Assembly (NCBI GenBank): GCA_015075305.1
Contig: JABTUS010000001.1
Location: 930,001 to 994,000 of the forward strand
Direction: 5' to 3'
Length of the DNA stretch: 64,000 bases
Source: Opitutaceae bacterium
Lineage (GTDB): Bacteria > Verrucomicrobiota > Verrucomicrobiia > Opitutales > Opitutaceae
The notes beneath the pieces are model-generated. The model was not told the origin of the DNA and did not search any database. It was given only the letters and a program-made list of their open reading frames with translations. Each line of letters begins with the position of its first letter. The stretch's first letter is position 1. This document shows, one piece after another, positions 9,200 to 17,832 of the stretch. The position numbers were made by a program, and so were the translations under genes.

Positions 9200-9574
9200 C
9201 TACAGGTCAGTGTACTTTTCTGAGCGCCCGCGAGCTTTCTCAACGGGATATTTGGCGGCGTTGGCCTGCATCTTGCGAAGTATGGCCTGCGCAACATCAA
9301 TACCAGTGACATTCGCGAACTCCATCGCGTAAATCATCACATCCGCCAGTTCCTCCTCGATCTTCGCGCGTTTGGCTGCCCCTCGTGCGATTTCCCTGGA
9401 GTCTTCCGGTGTCGCCCAAAGGAAATGTTCCATCAACTCCCCTGCTTCGGCAGCCAGCGCCATGCTTAAATTCTTGGGTGAATGGAACTGTTCCCAATCC
9501 CGTTCCCGGGCAAATGCGAGCACGCGATCCTTGATCTGAGCGATGGACATTTCGGAATCAGTTGGCTGCAGCAT
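9200..9574 (-). CDS. MazG-like nucleotide pyrophosphohydrolase (dCTPase-like)
   Basis: A 124-residue all-alpha NTP pyrophosphohydrolase. RDWEQFHSPKNLSMALAAEA followed by GELMEHFLW, and EEELADVMIYAMEFA, carry the acidic metal-binding helices (EExxE and ExxD) of the MazG / DCTPP1 group. Such enzymes hydrolyse non-canonical or deoxycytidine triphosphates to monophosphates and so clean the nucleotide pool. Start at ATG 9574 is favoured because AGGGTGA lies at suitable spacing; ATG 9550 is the alternative. It converges with mogA, 27 bases away. Confidence 0.85.
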   Translation of the reverse strand: MLQPTDSEMSIAQIKDRVLAFARERDWEQFHSPKNLSMALAAEAGELMEHFLWATPEDSREIARGAAKRAKIEEELADVMIYAMEFANVTGIDVAQAILRKMQANAAKYPVEKARGRSEKYTDL

Positions 9575-9951
9575 GGTGGTGTCACCCTAGACCAGACCAT
9601 ATCGCGGGCAATGCGGTTTACCTTTGAAGACCATATGGGCCAACCAACACGCATGGAAATCATGACGCAGCGAAATATTTTCGCTTGGCGATGATGCCGT
9701 GTTGTGCCATGGTGGGTTCATTCCAAGTTCATGAGCATGGCTCATCAGCATAATCACAGCATCGCCGACGCTTCGTTCACGAAGGTTCGCGCGCAGCAAA
9801 GCTGTGCCTTTATGCGCCACGCTACCGCGAATTGGAATAAATCCAAACACCGGGCCGGCTCTCAGGCGTAGTTTCCGTTTTTCGGACGTTTTAACGCCTT
9901 CCAAAGAGCTCCCGGTCCAGAAATGGAACCGAGCCAAATCGCTATTTACCC
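9575..9951. other. Region without a confident gene between the MazG-like and Hsp20-like genes
   Basis: About 377 bases. The only sizeable frame is a 116-codon one on the minus strand (9587-9937) that would end 13 bases before the MazG-like gene, in operon-like position. Its product has no recognisable motif or signal peptide. I cannot decide whether it is coding, the remnant of a gene, or chance. Promoters for the divergent flanking genes must lie here or inside the uncertain frame. Confidence 0.4.
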
Positions 9952-10365
9952 ATGCATACGATCATCCGCCCACCCAGCTCGCTCCGAAATCGGAACAGTC
10001 AATCCGGCATCGTGGACGATCAGAAACATCTTCGCACTCCCCACTATGAGTGTCAGGATCGCGACAACGCCGTCGAAATCACGGCATTTGTGCCTGGTGT
10101 TGAGGCGCCAGGAGTTGAGATAGCGGCGAGCGGCCCGGACTTGATGATCACGGCTAGAAAGTCCCGATTTGTCCGTGTCAATTTCCAGTCCCTCCATCTG
10201 GAGAACGCCCAGAGAGACTATCGCTTGGTGTTAAGGCTGGGAAATGGACTGGCCTTCGGAGATCTCGCCGCAGAGATCCGCGACGGGATATTGACGCTTA
10301 GAATTCCCAAGAAGGACATACAGCCCTTGGCGGGCAATCCACTTGCCCTCAGCCAGGTGGCCTGA
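9952..10365 (+). CDS. Hsp20/alpha-crystallin-like small heat shock protein
   Basis: A 137-residue protein. After a basic, probably disordered N-terminus of about 30 residues, the alpha-crystallin beta-sandwich pattern is clear: AVEITAFVPGVEAPGVEI, DLMITARKS, YRLVLRLGNGL and the near-diagnostic DGILTLRIPKKD. Small heat shock proteins hold unfolding proteins without ATP. The usual FxRxFxLP segment is replaced by AQRDYRLVLRLG, so this is a diverged member. It appears monocistronic. Confidence 0.78.
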   Translation: MHTIIRPPSSLRNRNSQSGIVDDQKHLRTPHYECQDRDNAVEITAFVPGVEAPGVEIAASGPDLMITARKSRFVRVNFQSLHLENAQRDYRLVLRLGNGLAFGDLAAEIRDGILTLRIPKKDIQPLAGNPLALSQVA

Positions 10366-10861
10366 ATCCAACGACCGCGGGCTACGCAATGCCTCTTGGA
10401 GAGACAGTGCAGCCAGCCCCTGTCGCTTGTCCATTTCCTGATGTCTTACGGCCGATTATTGCGGCACAAAAGTTTTTTCGAACTGTCCCTCAAGTTCGTC
10501 CTGCTTTAGACGATCTACACACCACCAACCGTTCTCCCGATGCCCCTCCCATTCCAGCCATATCCACTGCCTCCCCCACGGTCTGACGGCTCGGTATTGG
10601 TTGTGCCACATTACGATGTACAGTGGGTTCGACCCATTTTTCGCGCTCCATCGCTGCCAACACCATCGCAATTCTACACTGAGGTGCCCTTCACAGCGAC
10701 ACGCGTGAAGCGGGATACCGTCAGGAATCGCCCCTCCGCAGTCGGCGACCGGGTCTGAAGTAGCCTGCTCAGCTGGTTGCCCTTGGCAACGGCCCCCCTT
10801 GGGCTTGGACGCCCTGAAAATGGCTCAGTAGGCAATGCACGGATATCGAAATTTTGCAGTT
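10366..10861. other. Long region without a confident gene
   Basis: About 496 bases between the Hsp20-like gene and the convergent end of rlmJ. A minus-strand frame of 71 codons (10456-10671) has a Trp-rich product containing WIWLEWEGH and NGWWCVDRLKQDE, unlike ordinary random translation, but I know no matching family. A small palindrome GTTGCC-ctt-GGCAAC lies at 10776-10790. Nothing else stands out. Confidence 0.4.
10456..10671 (-). CDS. Possible small Trp-rich protein, uncertain
   Basis: A 71-codon frame starting with ATG. The product is aromatic-rich (RPWGRQWIWLEWEGH, then GWWCVDRLKQDELEGQF) and ends with a plausible amphipathic tail. Nothing confirms it: no Shine-Dalgarno site, no recognised family, no operon partner. 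It is listed because it is the only plausible coding frame in a 496-base gap. Confidence 0.25.
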   Translation of the reverse strand: MRWCWQRWSAKNGSNPLYIVMWHNQYRAVRPWGRQWIWLEWEGHRENGWWCVDRLKQDELEGQFEKTFVPQ

Positions 10862-11734
10862 TTAGGATTCCGGCACGAGCCAGCTCAGGCCGCCGCGCGC
10901 ACCAGTATCTCGCGCCAATATCTCTGCGAGCCACTGAATGGCGGTCGTCACCTCCTCATCTGCCTTCCAGGGTGGATTCAGCACCAGAACACCACAGCCA
11001 CGCATCTTCAATTCATTTTGCGGTCCGGCAACAATGACCTCCGCCATCCATGCGGCCGGAGGCTGGAGTCGCTGGATTTCCTGGAGAAAATGTTCGTTTC
11101 TCGCTCGCTCTGTAATCGGATACCAAACCGCAATAGTTGCCGATGGCATTCTCGCGATCGCTTCAGCGACGCATGCAACCAGTGAGCTCCATTCGCTGGT
11201 TGATTCGAAAGGCGGATCAATCAGCACCAACGCGCGCTTCTCCTCAGGTGGCAGAAATGCCCTGACCGCGCCATAGCCGTCCCGCCGTTGGACTGCCACC
11301 CGCTCCGCGGTCTGAAGTTCCGCTGCCAGCACATCATACTCACTCGGATTCAGCTCACAAAGCACGAGCCGATCCTGGGGTCTCATCCATAGACGGGCCA
11401 GCCAGGGAGATCCGGGATAGAACCTAAGCGTACCACCCAGGTTTCCACGGAGTTTGTCAAACCTTCTGACCGCATCCCGATAGATTTCCACGGACACGGG
11501 AACTCGGGATGCCGCATCAGCTATTCTTTCGTACCCATGCGGAAATTCCGCCTTCCGCGGCAATGATCGCCCCCACTCCGCATCCAGAAGGTCGTAAACT
11601 CCCCTTCCCGCATGGGTGTCCAAAAACAAGAATCCCTTCTCCTTTCTCTGCATGCCGCGAAACAGAACGCCGAGGAGCACATGTTTCACCACATCGGCAA
11701 AGTTTCCGGCGTGAAACTGGTGTCGATAGTTCAA
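10862..11734 (-). CDS. rlmJ: 23S rRNA (adenine(2030)-N6)-methyltransferase RlmJ
   Basis: A 290-residue methyltransferase beginning MNYRHQFHAGNFADVVKH, which is highly characteristic of RlmJ. Further signatures are LDTHAGRGVYDL (SAM motif I region), GSPWLARLWMRPQDRLVLCE and the catalytic LIDPPFE (DPPF/NPPY type). RlmJ methylates A2030 of 23S rRNA. Its start lies three bases after the stop of the YhcH-family gene, so the two are probably one transcript. The family is also annotated as YhiR. Confidence 0.92.
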   Translation of the reverse strand: MNYRHQFHAGNFADVVKHVLLGVLFRGMQRKEKGFLFLDTHAGRGVYDLLDAEWGRSLPRKAEFPHGYERIADAASRVPVSVEIYRDAVRRFDKLRGNLGGTLRFYPGSPWLARLWMRPQDRLVLCELNPSEYDVLAAELQTAERVAVQRRDGYGAVRAFLPPEEKRALVLIDPPFESTSEWSSLVACVAEAIARMPSATIAVWYPITERARNEHFLQEIQRLQPPAAWMAEVIVAGPQNELKMRGCGVLVLNPPWKADEEVTTAIQWLAEILARDTGARGGLSWLVPES

Positions 11735-11737
11735 ATC

Positions 11738-12250
11738 TCAACCGTGCGCTCCCCACCAGACCACCGGCACCTTGATGACCGTCTTTCTAACTGAAACAGG
11801 AGCGTCAACCGCCAACGACGGACGATGGGCGTCAACGGGGAAGAAAACTCCGCCTGCTCCGCCCGAAACCTTAAGCATGGATTCACGTTCCGACGGAAAA
11901 TAGAACAGAACGTCCTTCTCTGAACTCAGGTCCTCAGCAACGCGAAGACGGGAGACATCGGCAACTTCCATGTATTCTTCACCGACTACGACAACCTGGA
12001 TGTCAATGTAGGCTCGGTGTGATTCCCATCGCACGGAGGATGAGGCCTTCGTTTGATAGGCCTGCTCCATGGCAAACGCACCCGATGCAAGCTCAATCCT
12101 GGCCACGTCACCGTCGCGCATCTGAATCAGTCTCTCATGGGCCGCACCCCGCGGGTGCAGCAGATCTTCAAGGTACTGAAACAATGCCGGCAAATGCGGG
12201 CGCTCACCAAGTTGGGTTTGCAAGGCCGAAATTGAACCAAATATCGCCAT
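11738..12250 (-). CDS. YhcH/YjgK/YiaL family protein (DUF386)
   Basis: A 170-residue beta-barrel protein of the YhcH/YjgK/YiaL family. Visible signatures are the WESHRAYIDIQVVVVGEE segment, followed by DVLFYFPSE, FFPVDAHRPSLAV and RKTVIKVPV; the histidines sit where the family binds a metal. Members occur in sialic acid and other sugar operons and are proposed to handle sugar anomers. Here it sits with rlmJ, which gives no sugar context. ATG 12250 is chosen over 12271 because MAIFGSI matches the family start. Confidence 0.82.
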   Translation of the reverse strand: MAIFGSISALQTQLGERPHLPALFQYLEDLLHPRGAAHERLIQMRDGDVARIELASGAFAMEQAYQTKASSSVRWESHRAYIDIQVVVVGEEYMEVADVSRLRVAEDLSSEKDVLFYFPSERESMLKVSGGAGGVFFPVDAHRPSLAVDAPVSVRKTVIKVPVVWWGAHG

Positions 12251-12376
12251 TTCGGCTCCTCTTGAATGCATCCATCGGCGTCAATGCAAGCCTTGCAGTT
12301 GCATGTTCGTTGGAAAACGCAGTCCGCTTCAGAACCGGGCTTTGACCTCGTCACCCGCAACCGCTAGCACCAACCA

Positions 12377-12625
12377 ATGAGCACCGAGTTCGGATGGTGG
12401 GACAAGGATGACGACGGTCGGAAATATCAGATTGTTGCCGAGATTCACGGCGGGAATATCACATGGGCCCGCAAGCAGGGCCATCACAAGCCATGGGAAC
12501 CCCATCCTCCAACTGCATCGAATTGGGACAGGCTTCTCAACGAGGCTAGGCGGCGGGTGCCGCGCCGTCTCCTTTCTCCCAAACAATTCGCTGAGATCGA
12601 ACGCCTGCGTGAGGCCGCAAGCTGA
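12377..12625 (+). CDS. Small conserved-looking protein of unknown function
   Basis: An 82-residue soluble protein beginning MSTEFGWWDKDDDGRKYQI. It is rich in Trp, His and Arg (GGNITWARKQGHHKPWEP) and ends in a basic helix (RRRVPRRLLSPKQFAEIERL). Composition and the absence of stops argue that it is coding. I recall no functional family. It stands alone between a minus-strand operon and the next plus-strand gene. No metal or nucleotide motif is visible. Confidence 0.65.
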   Translation: MSTEFGWWDKDDDGRKYQIVAEIHGGNITWARKQGHHKPWEPHPPTASNWDRLLNEARRRVPRRLLSPKQFAEIERLREAAS

Positions 12626-12781
12626 AAATGGCCGCCAGGATGCGCCGACCGATGTGCAGCTCGACCTCATGGGCTTCGCCGTCCTCAACTTCTTCCGTCA
12701 GATCACCCCTCGTTTGGGGTGACGTTAGCTTGTCTTCGAGCCTCTTCACGCTCCATTCATCAGGAAACTTGTCACCACACC

Positions 12782-13261
12782 ATGGCTAAAATCGAAGTCA
12801 ACCAAGTCGCTGAAATTCTCAAGCGGAACAAGCTCGATCCTGCTCTTCTCAGGCAGGTGCTCGAGGAGCTAAACCACCTTGCAGACGCCGCGGCAAAGGC
12901 TGACGAGGAAAAACCGCCCGCATTGAAAAAGCAATTTGTCATCCTGATCAGCGATCCGGAACAAAGGCTGCCAAAGCACGATTTCGCCGGCTGGGTGCTT
13001 CAAATTCCCGAAAACGAAAGCCCGGCCACAACACAGGATCGGATCCACCGCAGCGCCTACGAATTCAATGCCTCAAAGAAGGGCCGATTGCTTCCCGTCA
13101 AGACTGTGGGCGAAGCTTTGGAGAACGTGCCGGCAAAGCACTTCAAGGATGCGGACGTCTGGGTGAAGACGAAGACACCCGTTCTGATGCTGCGCACTGA
13201 CAATGAAATCCCCAGGGATTCTGACTCCACAAAGCATGCCCGTGGCCGGCGCATGGAGTGA
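12782..13261 (+). CDS. Conserved-looking cytoplasmic protein of unknown function
   Basis: A 159-residue protein starting at ATG 12782 (MAKIEVNQVAEIL); the frame extends upstream to 12719 with an unconvincing Arg/Ser/Cys-rich extension. The N-terminal third is helical, the middle reads as alternating strands (KKQFVILISDPEQ, FAGWVLQIPE) and the C-terminus is basic. No signal peptide or membrane segment is seen and no catalytic motif is recognisable. A hairpin downstream (13272-13301) may end transcription in both directions. Confidence 0.65.
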   Translation: MAKIEVNQVAEILKRNKLDPALLRQVLEELNHLADAAAKADEEKPPALKKQFVILISDPEQRLPKHDFAGWVLQIPENESPATTQDRIHRSAYEFNASKKGRLLPVKTVGEALENVPAKHFKDADVWVKTKTPVLMLRTDNEIPRDSDSTKHARGRRME

Positions 13262-13271
13262 TGAATGGGGA

Positions 13272-13301
13272 TTCCCAGCCATGCTGCGCTATGGTTGGGA
13301 A
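13272..13301. terminator. Inverted repeat between convergent genes, possible bidirectional terminator
   Basis: TTCCCAGCCAT (13272-13282) pairs with ATGGTTGGGAA (13291-13301) over 11 positions with one G-T pair and an 8-base loop. It sits where the unknown gene ending at 13261 converges with the DUF192 gene ending at 13289. No U-tract follows on either strand, so termination is an inference from position and stem strength. Confidence 0.4.
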
Positions 13302-13804
13302 AGGTAGTCCTTGGAATTGAAGCCCCGTGCCTCCAAAGCCGCGGCCAACGCCTTCATGTCGAGTTTCGCGTCAACGAAGACCTTGTTCTCGCGAAACCAC
13401 CCCTGCTTCAGTTCCACCGCAAATTGAAGCTCAGAGCTCCTGGATCTGACGACATTCTCATCGTAGGGATAGAGCGGATAGTGCTCACGGAGCACCCCTG
13501 ATGCATCGAGGAACCCGATGTCGAGTGGCAACGGCGTGTTTCTCATCCAAAAGCTCATCGCCTGCGGGCGCTCAAAAACGAAGATCATCCCGTGACCGGG
13601 CTTGAGATCCCGCCGCTCCATCAGCCCACGCTGCTGTTCCGCTGGAGTCACTGCCAGTTGCAGGAAAAGAACCTTCCCACCCAACGAAATCTCAAACTCG
13701 TCAGCAACTGTCTTCGGTGCCTGCCCGGGTTTGTCCCCAGCCGATGGCAGGACAGCGAGGATCACGAACATGCAGCCGGCGAAAAAACGCCATCCCCACG
13801 GCAT
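13289..13804 (-). CDS. DUF192 family exported protein
   Basis: About 171 residues from ATG 13804. An N-terminal signal peptide or anchor (WRFFAGCMFVILAVLPSAG) precedes the DUF192 domain: VTPAEQQRGLMERRDLKPGH, MIFVFERPQAMSFWMRNT and PLDIGFLDASGVL. DUF192 proteins are small secreted or periplasmic proteins of unknown biochemical role. ATG 13867 would remove the clean signal peptide and leave almost no room before the divergent peptidase gene. Confidence 0.85.
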   Translation of the reverse strand: MPWGWRFFAGCMFVILAVLPSAGDKPGQAPKTVADEFEISLGGKVLFLQLAVTPAEQQRGLMERRDLKPGHGMIFVFERPQAMSFWMRNTPLPLDIGFLDASGVLREHYPLYPYDENVVRSRSSELQFAVELKQGWFRENKVFVDAKLDMKALAAALEARGFNSKDYLSQP

Positions 13805-13875
13805 TGTCGAAAGCGGATTTGCGTTTTTCACGGCATGCAGCGAAATGAAAACACCGAAACGTATCAACTCCCATC

Positions 13876-15024
13876 ATGCACGCACGTTTGACGCCCCGTT
13901 CAGACCTCCTGCTTTGCGCTGACTCCGCAAGCAACCCGGACATGCGCTACTTCTGCGGAATACACGTCCCGGATCCATTCATCGCCTTTCGATGCAAGGG
14001 CCGGAAGATCGGCATCTTCAGTGCGCTTGAGTTCGGCCGGGCGTTGAAGGAGTCATCCCTCGATGTTGTACTGCCGCTTGAGCCTTTGAGAGAAAAGGCC
14101 AAGACCCGGTGGCGCATGACAAATCCGTCCCACGCAGAGATCATCCTGATCGCAGCGGAACAGCTCAAGCTTCGCCGCTGCTTTGTAGCCGGCAATTTTC
14201 CAGTTTCGGTTTTTGCCAAACTTCGCAGACGGGGCATGCAGGTCGAAGTTGCTGATGCTCCCATCCTGCCCGAGCGGGAAGTCAAGACACCCGGGGAGAT
14301 TCAAGCCATTCGAGAGGCAAACCGGATCTCGGCGGCTGGAATTGCGGCCGCAGAACGCATACTTTCAAGAAGCCGCGTCAAGGCGGGCAAACTCGTCCAC
14401 CTCGGCAGAATCCTCACCAGTGAGGTGCTGCGAACCTCCATCGAGGTGGCATGCCTCGAAGCTGGCGGCGTTTCTTTGGACACCATCGCCGCGGGAGGCG
14501 ACCAGGCCTGTGATCCACACAACCGAGGAAGCGGTCCCCTGCGCGCCAACGAATTGATCATCATCGACGTTTTTCCCAAGGCAAACGGCTCCGGATACCA
14601 TGGTGACATGACACGAACTTTCCTGAAAGGGCGTGCCTCCGACGCACAGCGCGCCATGGTTCGGACCGTCGCAAACGCGCAAAAGAAAGCACTGAAAATG
14701 ATCACTGAAGGCGTAAGCGGGCGCGATGTGCACAGCGCCTGCGTGGATGAGTTCCGGCTTCGCGGCTACGAAACAAGATCCACGCCCAAAGGGTCCATCG
14801 GGTTCTTCCACGGGACCGGTCATGGCTTGGGACTCGCCGTTCACGAACTCCCAAGGCTTGGAGAAACATCAGACTCCCGTCTCAAAGCGGGAGCCGTCGT
14901 CAACGTGGAACCCGGTCTCTACTATCCGGGCACGGGCGGGTGCCGCATTGAAGACGTGGTACTGGTCACGTCAGGCAAGCCGCGCATGCTTTCGTCCTAT
15001 CCCTATGGCTGGGAATTACCCTGA
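13876..15024 (+). CDS. M24-family Xaa-Pro aminopeptidase-like metallopeptidase
   Basis: A 382-residue pita-bread fold peptidase. The C-terminal catalytic domain carries the dinuclear metal ligands: the first Asp in IIIDVFPKANGSGYHGD, the second in HGDMTRTF, the His in GFFHGTGHGLGL, and glutamates in NVEPGLYY and RIEDVV. The N-terminal domain (residues 1-135) is a short creatinase-like domain. Such enzymes remove N-terminal residues before proline. No signal peptide is seen. A hldA-like kinase gene follows after 20 bases, probably only by co-transcription. Confidence 0.85.
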   Translation: MHARLTPRSDLLLCADSASNPDMRYFCGIHVPDPFIAFRCKGRKIGIFSALEFGRALKESSLDVVLPLEPLREKAKTRWRMTNPSHAEIILIAAEQLKLRRCFVAGNFPVSVFAKLRRRGMQVEVADAPILPEREVKTPGEIQAIREANRISAAGIAAAERILSRSRVKAGKLVHLGRILTSEVLRTSIEVACLEAGGVSLDTIAAGGDQACDPHNRGSGPLRANELIIIDVFPKANGSGYHGDMTRTFLKGRASDAQRAMVRTVANAQKKALKMITEGVSGRDVHSACVDEFRLRGYETRSTPKGSIGFFHGTGHGLGLAVHELPRLGETSDSRLKAGAVVNVEPGLYYPGTGGCRIEDVVLVTSGKPRMLSSYPYGWELP

Positions 15025-15044
15025 ATTCCAGGCGACACTCCACC

Positions 15045-16034
15045 ATGTCAATTTCTCCCTCAAGAGCCAAAAGGCTCCTGGAAAGAATCTCCAACAAGCG
15101 CGTGCTGGTTGTGGGTGACGTCATGCTGGACCACTACATTTGGGGAAACGCCACCCGCATCTCGCCCGAGGCCCCAGTGCCTGTGGTTGAGGTGTCACAT
15201 GATACCTATGTGGCCGGCGGCGCAGCCAATGTCGCCATGAACTGCCGCTCTCTTGGCGCCGGAGCGGCTCTTGCTGGAATCTTCGGGAGGGATGAAGCCG
15301 GTCGGCGCCTGCGCTCATTGCTCGACTCCGCCGGAATCGCTGCAATCCCGATTGCCGGACGCGGCTCGACCATAATCAAGTCGCGGGTGATTTTGCAGCA
15401 TCAGCAGCTCTGCCGGTTGGATCGCGAAGAAAACCCCGAAGCATATCATGCCGACGCCAAAGCCGTTGTCAGGCGGCTGGAACATGAGCTGGATGCATGT
15501 GATGCCATTCTAGTTTCCGACTATGCCAAGGGGCTTGTCACCGACGATCTCATCCAATGTCTGGCGACTGAAGCGAGAAAACGGCGCATATTCGTCACGC
15601 TCGACCCAAAGCCAAAGAGGCCGATGCACTTCACCGACATCGATTTAATCACTCCGAACCGTGCGGAGGCCGCACAGCTCGCAGACGTGCCATGGCGACC
15701 GGGTCGTCCATTTCCCGCGGATGAAATCTGCCGCAAGATCCATGAGCGCCATCATGTCAAATACCTCGTGATAACCTTGAGTGAAGACGGTCTTCTTCTC
15801 AGTTCGGAAGGCCGGATTGTGCGGCAGATTCCCACTGCCGCACGAGAGGTCGCTGATCCATCAGGCGCTGGTGACACCTCCCTCGCAGCCATGGTACTCG
15901 CGCTTGCGGCCAATGCTGACCTTGAAACGGCAGCCCACTTTGCCAATGCAGCCGCAGGAGTCTCTGTGGGCAAGCTTGGCACCGCAACGGCGAGCCCGAG
16001 GGAACTCATCGCCTATATCTCCCATCGCGGCTGA
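15045..16034 (+). CDS. hldA: D-glycero-beta-D-manno-heptose-7-phosphate kinase (RfaE/HldE kinase domain)
   Basis: A 329-residue PfkB-family sugar kinase matching the N-terminal half of HldE: RVLVVGDVMLDHYIWG, RISPEAPVPVVEV, GGAANVAMNCRSLGA and the catalytic anion hole DPSGAGDTSLAAM near residue 270. It phosphorylates heptose 7-phosphate at C1 on the way to ADP-heptose for LPS core. The adenylyltransferase half of bifunctional HldE is absent, as in species with separate hldA and hldC. This fits the LPS genes elsewhere in the window. TlyA follows 54 bases later. Confidence 0.86.
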   Translation: MSISPSRAKRLLERISNKRVLVVGDVMLDHYIWGNATRISPEAPVPVVEVSHDTYVAGGAANVAMNCRSLGAGAALAGIFGRDEAGRRLRSLLDSAGIAAIPIAGRGSTIIKSRVILQHQQLCRLDREENPEAYHADAKAVVRRLEHELDACDAILVSDYAKGLVTDDLIQCLATEARKRRIFVTLDPKPKRPMHFTDIDLITPNRAEAAQLADVPWRPGRPFPADEICRKIHERHHVKYLVITLSEDGLLLSSEGRIVRQIPTAAREVADPSGAGDTSLAAMVLALAANADLETAAHFANAAAGVSVGKLGTATASPRELIAYISHRG

Positions 16035-16088
16035 TGGAAGCGCTCTCAATCCCCCAGCAGCATCGGCAAACCGACCTGCCAAGCAATC

Positions 16089-16850
16089 ATGGCCAAATCC
16101 AACCGACTGCGCCTGGATGAACTGCTTGTCCTTAGAGGTCTCGCGGAGAGCCGTACTCAGGCTAAGGCATTGGTCATGGCTGGGCGTGTCAAACTAGGCA
16201 CCGAGCGCCTGGACAAGCCCGGCAGAACGCTGCCGATTGACTCCTCCAATCTCACGGTTGATCAGCCTCCCCAGTTCGTTTCGCGCGGTGGTGACAAGCT
16301 GGATGCATTCTTGAAAAAATTCCACCTTGGAGTTCAGGGCCTGCATGTTCTCGATGTCGGCGCGTCAACAGGTGGATTCACCGATTGCGTGCTGCAACAC
16401 GGAGCCAGCGATGTCGTCTGCATCGATGTCGGACGAGCCCAGCTCCATGCCCGACTCCGTGCAGACTCAAGGGTCACCAACCTCGAGCAAATCAATGCAC
16501 GCAAACTCAATCCCAAGGACCTGCCACGTGAAAAATTCGAGTTGGTGGTTGTTGACGTTTCCTTCATTTCCCTGCGTGTTGTCCTCCCGGCCATCTGGCC
16601 GCTTGTTTCCAAAGCCGGCAATCTTGTCGCCTTGGTCAAACCCCAGTTTGAAGCTGGCAAGCGCGACGTTGATCGGGGTCGTGGAGTCATAAGGGACGCG
16701 GCTGTACACAATGCCGTTCTCCAAGGTGTACTTTCCTTCTGCGAAACCGACCTGCCGGCAGCACGAATTATTGGGGCAATGGACTCCCCGATCAAGGGAG
16801 CGGACGGCAATCGGGAGTTCCTGATCGGCGTCACGAAGGACGAATTTTGA
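16089..16850 (+). CDS. tlyA: TlyA family rRNA 2'-O-methyltransferase
   Basis: A 253-residue protein with an N-terminal S4 RNA-binding domain (residues 4-65, [20 protein letters not shown]) and a Rossmann methyltransferase domain starting at [13 protein letters not shown] with the SAM motif [13 protein letters not shown]. TlyA methylates cytidine 2'-hydroxyls in 16S and, in some species, 23S rRNA. Some homologues are annotated as hemolysins, which the sequence does not support. The nadK gene follows after 42 bases, an arrangement seen in other bacteria. Confidence 0.88.
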   Translation: MAKSNRLRLDELLVLRGLAESRTQAKALVMAGRVKLGTERLDKPGRTLPIDSSNLTVDQPPQFVSRGGDKLDAFLKKFHLGVQGLHVLDVGASTGGFTDCVLQHGASDVVCIDVGRAQLHARLRADSRVTNLEQINARKLNPKDLPREKFELVVVDVSFISLRVVLPAIWPLVSKAGNLVALVKPQFEAGKRDVDRGRGVIRDAAVHNAVLQGVLSFCETDLPAARIIGAMDSPIKGADGNREFLIGVTKDEF

Positions 16851-16892
16851 TCGTTTTCAGGTCAACTTCTTCTAGCCTTTTCCGCGTCAAAC

Positions 16893-17732
16893 ATGGACCC
16901 CATCCGCACCCTCGCCTTCGTCATCAATCAGGACAAAGCCGGGGCGCCTGAGTTGGCTGCAGCCTTGGAAGACATTGCACGATCCCACGGCGTCACCGTA
17001 CGCAGCAGCACCCGCTTTCCCATCGCGCACGATTTCCTTCACGGGTGCGATGCATGCTGCGTGATCGGAGGCGACGGTACGCTGCTGGGTGTCGTCGGAG
17101 CCGCCGCCCACTTCCAAATTCCTGTCATCGGCGTCAATCGAGGGAGTCTTGGATTCCTCACGACATTTTCCGCGGAGGAAGCGCGCGAGCAGTTTTCTTC
17201 GCTCCTGGACGGGAACTATGTGGTCGCTCCGCGCTCCCTGCTCGACTGTTCAACCGGCCCCGGCCAGCACGATCTTGCACTCAATGACGTCCTCATCAAG
17301 ACGGAGATGAATTCACGACTGGCCCGACTTGAGGTTTTTGCAGACGGCCAGTTTGTGACAGAATACTATTGCGACGGTCTGATATTCTCCACGCCAACCG
17401 GTTCGACTGCCTACAACCTCTCTGCCGGCGGCCCGCTCATTCACCCCACTGCGGCTGTCATTGCGATGACACCGATCTGTCCGCATACCTTGAGCAATCG
17501 CTCCATCATCTTCCGCGACGATGTGCACCTCCTCGTGTACAATCGCACCAAGTCACGACTGCTGGTCGCCATGGATGGGCAGCGAAATCTCTTCACGTGC
17601 GAAACCTCGCCAATCGAAGTTTCGTTGTCCACCAAACGCGTTCTGCTCGCGCAAAGACCCGGCTTCGAACACTTCTCTGTCGTTCGAACAAAGCTAAAAT
17701 GGACGGGAGGCTACACGAATCACGGCCATTGA
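16893..17732 (+). CDS. nadK: NAD kinase
   Basis: A 279-residue NAD(+) kinase. It has the GGDGT motif at residues 59-63 (CVIGGDGTLLG), VNRGSLGFLT, and the NE/D-type substrate motif ALNDVLI followed by DGLIFSTPTGSTAYNLSAGG. It makes NADP(+) from NAD(+) and ATP. The gene probably shares a transcript with tlyA and ends in a convergent junction with the EF-hand gene, with a strong hairpin at 17752-17779. Confidence 0.93.
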   Translation: MDPIRTLAFVINQDKAGAPELAAALEDIARSHGVTVRSSTRFPIAHDFLHGCDACCVIGGDGTLLGVVGAAAHFQIPVIGVNRGSLGFLTTFSAEEAREQFSSLLDGNYVVAPRSLLDCSTGPGQHDLALNDVLIKTEMNSRLARLEVFADGQFVTEYYCDGLIFSTPTGSTAYNLSAGGPLIHPTAAVIAMTPICPHTLSNRSIIFRDDVHLLVYNRTKSRLLVAMDGQRNLFTCETSPIEVSLSTKRVLLAQRPGFEHFSVVRTKLKWTGGYTNHGH

Positions 17733-17751
17733 CTGATGCTTTGCGGCGCGA

Positions 17752-17779
17752 GCCATGGTTGCATCGACACAACCATGGC
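17752..17779. terminator. Perfect 10-bp hairpin between nadK and the EF-hand gene
   Basis: GCCATGGTTG (17752-17761) and CAACCATGGC (17770-17779) are perfect inverted repeats around an 8-base loop. The position between convergent genes suggests bidirectional termination, but no U-tract follows, so a rho-independent mechanism is not shown. It could instead be a protein-binding palindrome. Confidence 0.4.
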
Positions 17780-17832
17780 CGGCAAATGAACAATCCCGAG
17801 GTTAACCATTGAGTGCCAGTTGGCCGGCGAAG

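Noticed and set aside
12329-12688. A 119-codon minus-strand frame opposite the small unknown gene at 12377
   Set aside because: The plus-strand product looks more protein-like in composition; the minus frame contains no motif.
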